Source of the DNA: an uncultured bacterium
GTDB lineage: Bacteria; Patescibacteriota; Minisyncoccia; Phycocordibacterales; UBA9973
NCBI GenBank assembly: GCA_937895685.1
Contig: CALBMC010000027.1
Location: forward strand, 1-7,647
DNA length: 7,647 nt
Direction: 5' to 3'
This document shows, one piece after another, positions 1 through 5,730 of the stretch (position 1 is the first letter of the stretch; each line of letters starts with the position of its first letter). Below the pieces are notes generated by a model, which was not told the DNA's origin, searched no databases, and saw only the letters and a program-made list of their open reading frames with translations. The translations under genes and the position numbers were made by a program.

Positions 1-2146
1 CAGATAAAATCCAAAATAAACATGATCTTACAACAACCAAAGGAGTTAACTTTGAATAATCAACCATCCAATAACCATTTTCTTCAGCAGGAAGAGTAAC
101 TGCACCTGGATATACCTCGAACAACTCTTGAGCAATAAAACCGTGAGTTACTTTTGAATCTTTATCTGCCTTCCAAGTAAAGTCTCTGACTTTGATATTC
201 ATTAAATCATTTATCCCTATTTCAGTATCAGTAATATTTTCCTTTAGTCTTTCATCAGAGGTTGTATTGAAAGCAGTTACAGATGAACCGAAAGTTATAG
301 AACCCACAGTTGTTCCATCTCCATCTCTAAGAGAAAGTAAAGTTGAAGTTGAAGCAGCAGTATGATCATCTACTCCGGCAGAGATAATAACCCCAGCCCG
401 GTTTGTACTATTTCCGTCATTAAAGAAGGAAGCTGCGGCAGAAGAGGCAGCATCAGTTTCAACATCAAGTTTAAAGTCTGGAGTAGCATCCCCAATACCA
501 AGCATGTTTCCAGAAGTGTCATATACAAAAGTAGTAGGAACACTCCATGTTCCAGAAGTTATTACTGGTATTCCGGTAGAAGAAGCAGTGTTTATTGCTG
601 TTCCCCCTCTGTTTGCCGCAAGCTGAGCAGTTGAAGAAAGAACTCCGCTTGAGTTTATAACAACACCGCTTGATAGACCTGAAAAAGTAATTGTTCCAGA
701 TGAAGTAATTCCTGTTGCAGCAGCAATGGCGCCAGATGAATTAACTTGAAAAAGATCTCCAGAGCCAACTGTAAACAATGAGGCAGGAGAAGTATCTCCT
801 ATTCCAACATTTCCATCTGCCATGATTACCATTCTAGAAGTAAGAGTTGTTGAGTTGTTTGGAGTTGTTCTAAACAAAAGTTGAGTACCATAACCAGAAT
901 CATCAAAAGTTTCTTCAGCGACAACTCTCATACTTGCGGTTGTAGAAGAGGCAAAAGCTGTTGCTCCATATCCCTGACCCGCAAATTCAGCAAGGATATC
1001 CCCTGCCACAGCGGCTGTAGGAGAAGCCTCTGTTCCATTGGCAACCCTACCAGCAAAAACCGGCTTTCTTCCATTATAAGCAGAGGAAACAACTTCCACA
1101 TTTTGAGATTCTGAAACAATTTCTTGTTCAAAATCTGGAGTAGCGGTTCCAATACCAAATCTTCCGTTTATATTTACATAATCATTGGCAAAATCTCCAT
1201 AAATAAGAGGAGATGTGCTACTTGAGTTTTCTATGTAAAGCTGGTTTGAACCTGTTGTATCTGTACCAGATTGATAACCAATGAAAATATTTCCACTTTC
1301 AGTTGTTAAATCATGACCAGCTTCAAATCCCAAAAGAACGTTATTTCCTCCTGAGCTCAAGTTTAAGCCCGCTTCATTACCGATACCAATATTATTTGAA
1401 CCAGAAGAAAGTGAGTAGAGTGTCGCATTTCCAACGGCAACGTTATAAGAACCAGAAGCACTAGAAGGAGAACTCGCTCCATACAAAGCATCTCTACCTA
1501 TTGCCGTATTATAAGTACCAGTAGTTATTCTGTTTCCAGCCTGCAAACCAAAAGCGGTATTACTGTTACCTGTAGTAGTAAAGCGTAAAGAAGAAGCCCC
1601 TACTGCTGTATTGAAATAACCAGAAGTTAATGTCGCTAAGGTATTTTCTCCAATACCTGTATTTGCATTGAAGTTACTAGTTGCAGACAAAGAAAAATTT
1701 CCAGAACCTTTACCAAAGAATAGGTTATCGTTTGTTCCCGCTGGCTTGTAGGTGTGAAGGAATCTAACGCCTGCTTTTGTTATGACACCAGTAGAAGAAT
1801 CTGTTGTGGTAATAATTTCCATATTATTAGCCAAACTAAAGTTGTCAGAATACAAATAACCGCTATATGGGTCATACAAAAAATCTGATCCATCCTCAGC
1901 AAGCAGATTGTTCTCATCCACAAACAAAACAGCGTTAGCAGTACTGGACGCCACAGATTCTCCAATTGCTAAAGGATTAACATAACAATCTGCGTCTCCA
2001 AAAGAACAAGAAGGGTCAGTTATGTTATCACTTGGAACATAAGGTAGAGCAAAAACTCTGGCTGTCACAGAAAATAAAAGCGAAATAACCAGGATTGAAA
2101 CTCCGGTATTAAAATTAGAAAAAAAATTTGATATTTTTTTTATCAC
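1..2146 (-). CDS. Surface fibre protein with YadA-head-like repeats and C-terminal peptidase S74 (intramolecular chaperone) domain, partial
   Basis: Open without a stop from a GTG at 2146 to the left edge, giving 715 codons, so the C-terminus is missing. Residues 1-33 are a signal peptide: Lys-Lys, a hydrophobic core, then VFA before Leu34. Cys47 and Cys54 lie in a DPSC...DADC motif. Residues 162-294 are eight YadA-head-like repeats of the NTAxG type. Tail-fibre-like 'GIG(T/D)xxP' units lie at residues 331, 448 and 550. The S74 domain starts at Ser630 in SDERLKEN. In this family a Ser and a Lys five residues on (here Ser630 and Lys635) cut the chain just before the Ser, releasing the trimerisation chaperone. 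GFIAQEL and DYSKLTPL are further family motifs. The chain is Ser/Thr/Gly/Ala-rich with few aromatics, as expected for a trimeric stalk. GTG is chosen because it gives a complete signal peptide directly behind a promoter. The role as a surface adhesin or appendage is inferred. The last 12 codons do not look like the family. Confidence 0.88.
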   Translation of the reverse strand, partial: MIKKISNFFSNFNTGVSILVISLLFSVTARVFALPYVPSDNITDPSCSFGDADCYVNPLAIGESVASSTANAVLFVDENNLLAEDGSDFLYDPYSGYLYSDNFSLANNMEIITTTDSSTGVITKAGVRFLHTYKPAGTNDNLFFGKGSGNFSLSATSNFNANTGIGENTLATLTSGYFNTAVGASSLRFTTTGNSNTAFGLQAGNRITTGTYNTAIGRDALYGASSPSSASGSYNVAVGNATLYSLSSGSNNIGIGNEAGLNLSSGGNNVLLGFEAGHDLTTESGNIFIGYQSGTDTTGSNQLYIENSSSTSPLIYGDFANDYVNINGRFGIGTATPDFEQEIVSESQNVEVVSSAYNGRKPVFAGRVANGTEASPTAAVAGDILAEFAGQGYGATAFASSTTASMRVVAEETFDDSGYGTQLLFRTTPNNSTTLTSRMVIMADGNVGIGDTSPASLFTVGSGDLFQVNSSGAIAAATGITSSGTITFSGLSSGVVINSSGVLSSTAQLAANRGGTAINTASSTGIPVITSGTWSVPTTFVYDTSGNMLGIGDATPDFKLDVETDAASSAAASFFNDGNSTNRAGVIISAGVDDHTAASTSTLLSLRDGDGTTVGSITFGSSVTAFNTTSDERLKENITDTEIGINDLMNIKVRDFTWKADKDSKVTHGFIAQELFEVYPGAVTLPAEENGYWMVDYSKLTPLVVVRSCLFWILS
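1265..1663 (-). repeat. YadA-head-like protein repeats (eight copies) within the fibre gene
   Basis: Residues 162-294 of the fibre are built of eight units that each begin with a short N-x-x-(I/V/F/L)-G motif: NTGIG, NTAVG, NTAFG, NTAIG, NVAVG, NIGIG, NVLLG, NIFIG. Most units are 15-17 residues, and the fourth is longer through a Ser-rich insertion. In YadA-type trimeric adhesins such units form a left-handed beta-roll head in which three chains pack together. The copies have diverged at the DNA level, so this is a protein repeat and not a DNA array. Confidence 0.85.
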
Positions 2147-2154
2147 CAGTAACA

Positions 2155-2163
2155 ATTATAGCA
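2155..2163 (-). promoter_or_regulatory. Extended -10 promoter of the S74 fibre gene
   Basis: On the minus strand the sequence is TGC followed by TATAAT, a perfect extended -10 element. It ends 8 nt before the GTG start at 2146. No good -35 is visible, which extended -10 promoters tolerate. Expected initiation is at about 2147-2149, so the transcript would be leaderless or nearly so. No Shine-Dalgarno sequence precedes the GTG, which fits. Confidence 0.7.
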
Positions 2164-2173
2164 AATAAATCAA

Positions 2174-2206
2174 ATAAAGATTAACTATTCCACAGGTAAT
2201 CTTTAT
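2174..2206 (-). terminator. AT-rich inverted repeat, weak terminator or operator between the two surface genes
   Basis: A perfect 10-bp inverted repeat (ATAAAGATTA / TAATCTTTAT, 13-nt loop) sits 14 bp after the stop of the upstream gene and is followed on the minus strand by a T-rich run. Only one of the ten pairs is G-C, so it would be a weak terminator. It also lies where the -35 region of the fibre promoter would be, so an operator is an equal alternative. Confidence 0.4.
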
Positions 2207-2220
2207 AAAATATTCTCTGG

Positions 2221-3924
2221 TTAAATTTCAAAGATTTTACTTACTTTTCCTTTGGTTATAGAGAATTCAGAAGTCTTTTTTGGCACACCATATTTTCCAT
2301 CCGGTAATTTTTCTTCGATTGTCGCATAATATAGTCCATCTCTTATCAAGCAGAAGTATCTTCCATTTTTATCAGTAACTTTGTGGGCAACCTCTACACC
2401 TGTTGAGACTTGGAAGAACTTTATTAGAGCAAAAGGAACAACTCTTCCCTCTTTATCAACAACTCCTCCATGAGGGTCCATATGAAATCCAAAAACTCTC
2501 AAGATTGATAAGACAACATAAAGACAAACAATGGCGATGTTATAAGTTGAGGTTGAAAAATAAAGAGACAAAAGTGAGACGATAAAACCGATATAAAACA
2601 TAACTTCTGAGAAACGCATTATTGTTTTTTCTTTATTTTGGAAATTTTTCATTAATCCTCTATCTTTCTTTGCAAATTCATTCCAATCAAAAGAAGTTGA
2701 ATCCATTGGAATATTTTTATTGATAACATTATCCTTACTAGAAATACTTATTGGTCCACCAAAATACAAATCAGCGTAAAGCTCATCTTCAAAAGTTCCG
2801 GACAAGATTTTTGAAGGAAATAGATAATTTGTTTTGTTAGCAACCAAAGAATAAACTCCTGGTTCAACCGAAAATCCATAACGACCTTCTAAGTCAGTGA
2901 TAGAAGTTGCGATTTGTTTTCCAGTTGTGTCATACAAAACAACGTACGCAGGATCAATTGGTTGCTTTGTAATAGAATCGTAAACAACTCCCCAAGGTTT
3001 CTTTTTTCTAAACCATAAACCTCCAAAAAGAAGACCGGATAATTTACCTGGAATTGTATACAAGCTACCAATCAAAGCAGGATCAAGTAGAAAAACAGAC
3101 GTTAGAACAGAAAATAAACCGGCAGCAAAACCAAGAGTTGTTAAAACGCCTGATAAAGCCTTTGCTTCCTCAGAAGAAACAAAATCTACTATTAAATCTT
3201 TTGCTGTTCCTGGGTTATTGCCAGTTCCATTACTAGAAGGCGGATTTGGAGGAGTTGGAACGTCATCATCAACTGAGTTTGTTGGTGGCGGAGGAACCTC
3301 TTCATTGGGAGTTTCTTCGGCAGGCGGTTCTTCTGTTGGAGGATTCTCATCGTCTATTGGTGTTTCGTCTATTGGTTGATCTATTGGATCTACTGGACCT
3401 ATCGGACCTCCACCGCCTCCACTAACAGTTCCTTCATCTTCATCGGCAGGAGGAGCATCAACGACACCCCAATCTGTCTTTAGGCAAGCATTTGCTATAT
3501 CACAATCAAAAACAATCCAACCGAAAGTCTGACTCCAAGCGTATCCATCAAAACTTCCATCATCTAATATTGTTACTGTTTGAGTTGAATTATTTGAAAA
3601 AGGTCCAAAGTTTATCCATCCTGAAACTGTCCCCCAAGCGGTTCCAGAAAGATTTCCATTTCCATCATTTACAACCCCTCCATTTGTAGGGCTAAGATCA
3701 ATCCAACCAAGACGAGTTCCCCATATCTGACCGGTAACAGCTGTATCTGTAATGGTTACAGGATCACCATTTGTTGTTCTCCAATAAATAATACTGCCAT
3801 CTGAGTCTAGTTTGGTTTTAAAATAAGTAGCATCTATTGTTCCAGTGTCTGCTTTTACAACTCCGAAAAAACAAAAGAAGGTTACAAACAGCGCTAAATA
3901 AAATTTTGATATATTTTTTCTCAT
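2221..3924 (-). CDS. Exported membrane protein: three Trp-rich repeats, acidic Pro-rich linker, two CnaB/carboxypeptidase-regulatory-like domains
   Basis: 567 residues from the ATG at 3924. Residues 1-25 are a signal peptide ending VKA before Asp26. Three repeats of G-x-x-W-x4-G-W-I-x-(F/L/V) lie at residues 65-77, 94-106 and 127-139, followed by Cys141 and Cys147. Residues 155-240 form a low-complexity linker rich in Pro, Glu and Asp with a run of five Gly at 168-172. A hydrophobic stretch at about 256-304 ends in RKKK. A beta-sandwich domain of the carboxypeptidase-regulatory/CnaB type follows (about 309-378, with TDLEGRYGF). Two membrane helices lie at about 440-457 and 462-479, and a second such domain fills 486-567 (TDKNGRYF). 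The start is fixed by AGGA 5 nt upstream and by the signal peptide. An in-frame start 19 codons earlier lies inside the protease gene and would spoil the signal peptide. Function is unknown. It is translationally coupled to the M50 protease and precedes the fibre gene. A scaffold or anchor role at the cell surface is inference. Confidence 0.85.
   Translation of the reverse strand: MRKNISKFYLALFVTFFCFFGVVKADTGTIDATYFKTKLDSDGSIIYWRTTNGDPVTITDTAVTGQIWGTRLGWIDLSPTNGGVVNDGNGNLSGTAWGTVSGWINFGPFSNNSTQTVTILDDGSFDGYAWSQTFGWIVFDCDIANACLKTDWGVVDAPPADEDEGTVSGGGGGPIGPVDPIDQPIDETPIDDENPPTEEPPAEETPNEEVPPPPTNSVDDDVPTPPNPPSSNGTGNNPGTAKDLIVDFVSSEEAKALSGVLTTLGFAAGLFSVLTSVFLLDPALIGSLYTIPGKLSGLLFGGLWFRKKKPWGVVYDSITKQPIDPAYVVLYDTTGKQIATSITDLEGRYGFSVEPGVYSLVANKTNYLFPSKILSGTFEDELYADLYFGGPISISSKDNVINKNIPMDSTSFDWNEFAKKDRGLMKNFQNKEKTIMRFSEVMFYIGFIVSLLSLYFSTSTYNIAIVCLYVVLSILRVFGFHMDPHGGVVDKEGRVVPFALIKFFQVSTGVEVAHKVTDKNGRYFCLIRDGLYYATIEEKLPDGKYGVPKKTSEFSITKGKVSKIFEI
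3508..3732 (-). repeat. Three tandem Trp-rich 'GxxWxxxxGWI' protein repeats
   Basis: Residues 65-139 of the membrane protein carry three copies of G-x-x-W-(G/S)-x-x-x-G-W-I, reading GQIWGTRLGWIDL, GTAWGTVSGWINF and GYAWSQTFGWIVF, spaced 29 and 33 residues apart. The doubled Trp and the invariant GWI suggest small beta units with stacked aromatics, possibly binding glycan or packing as a beta-propeller-like or beta-solenoid unit. I recall similar stretches in other CPR surface proteins but no named domain. Confidence 0.75.
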
Positions 3925-4535
3925 GATAGTCCTGTAAATAAAGTGAATAAATATGTAACCGCAGGGGAAATTATCTGCCAACCAAAAACGATAAACAAAA
4001 CAACTAAAAATATAGAATATGATTCTATTTGTCTTATTTTCATTTCATATTTGTAAGGCAAGAGAGCGGAAAGAAATCTATATCCATCAAGAGGAGGAAT
4101 CGGTATTAGATTAAAAATAGCAAGAAGTATGTTTGTAAAAACAATAAGGGAAAAAACTCCAACCATATCCGGAGCCAGATCAAGTGTTCCAGAATAGATA
4201 AGTCTAATTAAAACAGAGAAAACAAGAGCGATTAATAAATTCGATACTATTCCAGCTAATGCAACTTCAATTGTTCCCTTCTTCCTATTTTTAAGATTAA
4301 ATTCATTATATGGAACTGGCTTTGCCCAACCGAACATGACACCTGTTCCTGTAAGGAATAGGATTAGGGGCAAAATTACAGAACCGAATGGATCTAGGTG
4401 CTTTATTGGGTTTAAAGTCAAACGACCAAGCCTTTTTGCTGTTTCGTCTCCATTTCTAAGAGCGGCATACCCATGAGAAACCTCATGAATAACCACTGAA
4501 AATATTAAAATGGCGACTTGAATGAATGCTTGCAT
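3921..4535 (-). CDS. Site-2-protease-type zinc metalloprotease, peptidase family M50
   Basis: 204 residues, the usual length of the short FHL-type M50 proteases found widely in bacteria. The zinc-binding HExxH is H17-E18-V19-S20-H21 in the first membrane helix. The third ligand is Asp150 in N142-L-I-P-x-P-P-L-D150-G. Other family marks are LDPFGS at 48-53 and GWAKPVPYN at 69-77. Four or five further hydrophobic segments follow. Such enzymes cut substrates within or at the edge of the membrane, but the substrate here is unknown. No PDZ domain is present, so it is not a full RseP/RasP-type sigma-factor protease. It is the first gene of the minus-strand block and its TGA stop overlaps the ATG of the next gene. 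The ATG at 4535 has no Shine-Dalgarno but has -10-like boxes just upstream. Confidence 0.93.
   Translation of the reverse strand: MQAFIQVAILIFSVVIHEVSHGYAALRNGDETAKRLGRLTLNPIKHLDPFGSVILPLILFLTGTGVMFGWAKPVPYNEFNLKNRKKGTIEVALAGIVSNLLIALVFSVLIRLIYSGTLDLAPDMVGVFSLIVFTNILLAIFNLIPIPPLDGYRFLSALLPYKYEMKIRQIESYSIFLVVLFIVFGWQIISPAVTYLFTLFTGLS
3930..3933 (-). promoter_or_regulatory. Shine-Dalgarno site of the Trp-repeat/CnaB protein, within the protease gene
   Basis: AGGA lies 5 nt before the ATG at 3924, inside the last codons of the M50 gene. It supports this start over the upstream in-frame one. The stop TGA of the protease overlaps this ATG as ATGA, so the two genes should be translated in a coupled way. 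Confidence 0.75.
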
Positions 4536-4551
4536 ATACTTAATCTATATG
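4535..4551 (+). promoter_or_regulatory. Putative -10 region of rpmB, overlapping the divergent protease start
   Basis: Two -10-like boxes are present: TATACT at 4535-4540 and TATATG at 4546-4551. The first would start RNA near 4547 and leave a leader of about 28 nt before the ATG at 4575. The second would start RNA at about 4557, exactly at an upstream in-frame ATG. No clear -35 is seen. The boxes overlap the opposite-strand promoter and start codon of the M50 gene. Confidence 0.4.
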
Positions 4552-4554
4552 TTA
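4544..4554 (-). promoter_or_regulatory. Putative -10 region of the M50 protease block
   Basis: Two candidates overlap on the minus strand. One is TGC-TAACAT, an extended -10 with its hexamer at 4549-4554. The other is TATAGA at 4544-4549, which ends 8 nt before the ATG at 4535. Both would give a leader of at most about 7 nt. No ribosome site is visible. The region is AT-rich, so which box is used cannot be settled by eye. Confidence 0.45.
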
Positions 4555-4574
4555 GCATGAAAACACTAAAAAAT

Positions 4575-4820
4575 ATGGCAAAAGTATGTGCAATAACTAA
4601 AAAGAGCTCACTTGTAGGTGGAGGATACTCCAACCGAACTCGTGCTACAAAGTTCAACCCAACAGGACTTAGACGCCGATACGCAAACCTACAAAAGAAA
4701 AAGATCTATGTTCCAGAAGTTGGAAAGACTTTTCATCTTACAGTCTCAGCAAAAGGACTAAAGACTATAAACAAGAACGGAGCGTTCAAAGCATTAAAAG
4801 AAGCAGGAGTAATCAAATAA
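4575..4820 (+). CDS. rpmB: 50S ribosomal protein L28
   Basis: 81 residues with the L28 pattern: N-terminal MAKVCAIT, basic middle RTRATKFNPTGLRRRYANLQ (20-39) and C-terminal VSAKGLKTINKNG (57-69). It binds rRNA in the large subunit. The loop before the LRRRYANLQ stretch carries a short insertion (around KFNPTG) relative to the Escherichia coli type, which I associate with CPR bacteria. Cys5 is alone, so no zinc-binding CxxC pair is present. The start at 4575 is the canonical family start. An in-frame ATG at 4557 (MKTLKN...) and a TTG at 4518 also exist. The TTG lies inside the divergent protease gene and is unlikely. The ATG at 4557 cannot be excluded, because neither ATG has a Shine-Dalgarno. 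A strong terminator follows directly. Confidence 0.93.
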   Translation: MAKVCAITKKSSLVGGGYSNRTRATKFNPTGLRRRYANLQKKKIYVPEVGKTFHLTVSAKGLKTINKNGAFKALKEAGVIK

Positions 4821-4850
4821 TAAAAACCCTCTCAAAAAGAGGGTTTTTAT
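4820..4850. terminator. Bidirectional intrinsic terminator between rpmB and the MBL-fold gene
   Basis: The stem AAAAACCCTCT / AGAGGGTTTTT has a 5-nt loop (4833-4837) and extends by A-T pairs to 4820 and 4850. On the plus strand it ends in T5-A-TTTT, and on the minus strand in T5-ATTATT. It serves both convergent genes. The TAA stop of the minus-strand gene (4847-4849) lies within the stem. Confidence 0.93.
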
Positions 4851-5692
4851 TTTATATACACATTAGTCCCGTCACTTTCTACTTTTACCCTTCCCTCATA
4901 TGTAGCCAAAATAGCTGAACCAACTTTTTTTATTCTATCCAATGTTTCTCCGCTTGGATGACCATAACTGTTTTCTTTTCCGGCAGAAATTATAACGAAG
5001 TCTGGCTTTGCTACACTAAGCAGGGCATCACCTGTTGAAGTCTTGGATCCATGATGTCCTGCTTTTAAAATATCTATCTCGGATATTTCATCTTTGTGTT
5101 TTTCTAAAACCAAAGATTCTGTGAGAATAGTTCCGTCTCCCATAAAAAGAAATTTATTTTCTCCATAAGTTAGAAGTCCGACAGCCGAACCGTCATTCCT
5201 CTCCCAAGAAGAAACATCTCTGTCGGGAAAAAGAATTTTAAAACTTGTTTCTTCCCCAAGATACATATCAAGTCCCTCATAAGCCAAAAGATGTTGTGCC
5301 CCTTCTTCTTTTATTTTTTGCTCCAAAACTTTAAAAGTTGCCGTATCATTAGTTGTCCCAGGCTCAATTACAACTGAAACTTCAAATCGATCTAAAACAT
5401 CAATTAAGCCCGCAATGTGATCCTTGTCTGGATTTGTAATGAGCATCAAGTCTATTTTCTTGTCATAAAAAGGCATAACACTACCAAGCTCAGACAAAAC
5501 AATATTGGAAGGACCACCGTCTATAATCATATCGAATCCATCCGGAGAACGAATATAAGCAGAATCTCCTTGGCCCACATTTAAATAATATATTTTTAAA
5601 TTCTTTGGTTGATTTAAAAAGTAAAAAATAAGAATAGAAACACCAATCCAAAATATTATAATTGCCCCCAAAAGTCGGAACTTCTTATTCAT
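4847..5692 (-). CDS. Membrane-anchored ComEC/Rec2-C-terminal-like metallo-beta-lactamase-fold hydrolase
   Basis: 281 residues. One membrane helix at about 7-26 follows a basic N-terminus, so the enzyme domain should face outside. The domain matches the MBL part of ComEC: LNVGQGDS (37-44), IDGG (57-60), the metal motif as TNPDKDHIAGL (86-96), RNDGSAV (165-171), FMGD (183-186), KAGHHGSKTS (210-219) and GHPS (244-247). The ComEC motif is normally S-H-x-D-x-D-H. Here the first His is Asn87, while Asp89, Asp91, His92, Asp186, His213/His214 and His245 remain. The channel (competence) domain of ComEC is absent, so this is a stand-alone version. ComEC-type MBL domains are thought to degrade DNA or act in DNA uptake. 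Such a role here, and whether the changed metal site is active, are inference. No Shine-Dalgarno precedes the ATG. Confidence 0.85.
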   Translation of the reverse strand: MNKKFRLLGAIIIFWIGVSILIFYFLNQPKNLKIYYLNVGQGDSAYIRSPDGFDMIIDGGPSNIVLSELGSVMPFYDKKIDLMLITNPDKDHIAGLIDVLDRFEVSVVIEPGTTNDTATFKVLEQKIKEEGAQHLLAYEGLDMYLGEETSFKILFPDRDVSSWERNDGSAVGLLTYGENKFLFMGDGTILTESLVLEKHKDEISEIDILKAGHHGSKTSTGDALLSVAKPDFVIISAGKENSYGHPSGETLDRIKKVGSAILATYEGRVKVESDGTNVYIK

Positions 5693-5701
5693 GTTAGAAT
5701 T

Positions 5702-5709
5702 AGTATATT
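5702..5709. promoter_or_regulatory. Overlapping divergent -10 boxes in the 38-bp MBL/SOD gap
   Basis: On the minus strand TATACT (5702-5707) ends 9 nt before the MBL start at 5692. On the plus strand TATATT (5704-5709) ends 21 nt before the SOD start at 5731. The two hexamers share four base pairs. No convincing -35 is visible on either side. A second AT-rich box at 5712-5717 is an alternative for the plus direction. Confidence 0.5.
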
Positions 5710-5730
5710 ACAAATATTCACCCCTTTGCC

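Noticed and set aside
362..1158. Small open frames on both strands inside the fibre gene
   Set aside because: They overlap a continuous 715-codon frame with clear family motifs and are Ser/Arg- or Leu-rich shadows without ribosome sites or domains.
1265..1663. Possible CRISPR or DNA tandem array because of regular repeats
   Set aside because: The periodicity is in the protein (NTAxG units). DNA copies are diverged and of unequal length, with no constant repeat plus unique spacers.
1..2146. Prophage tail-fibre gene because of the S74 domain
   Set aside because: It has a signal peptide and no neighbouring phage structural, lysis or integrase genes. The context is cellular surface and housekeeping genes.
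3925..3981. 19-residue N-terminal extension of the Trp-repeat/CnaB protein
   Set aside because: It lies inside the protease gene, lacks a ribosome site and would put residues ahead of a well-formed signal peptide. The ATG at 3924 has AGGA at 5 nt.
4518..4574. TTG start giving L28 19 extra residues
   Set aside because: It lies inside the divergent protease coding region and upstream of the likely promoter. L28 family members start at MAKVC.
5719..5729. Leader of sod resembling the 16S rRNA 3' end (CACCCCTTTG)
   Set aside because: It is a short pyrimidine-rich match that could arise by chance. No known mechanism makes an anti-Shine-Dalgarno-like leader useful here.
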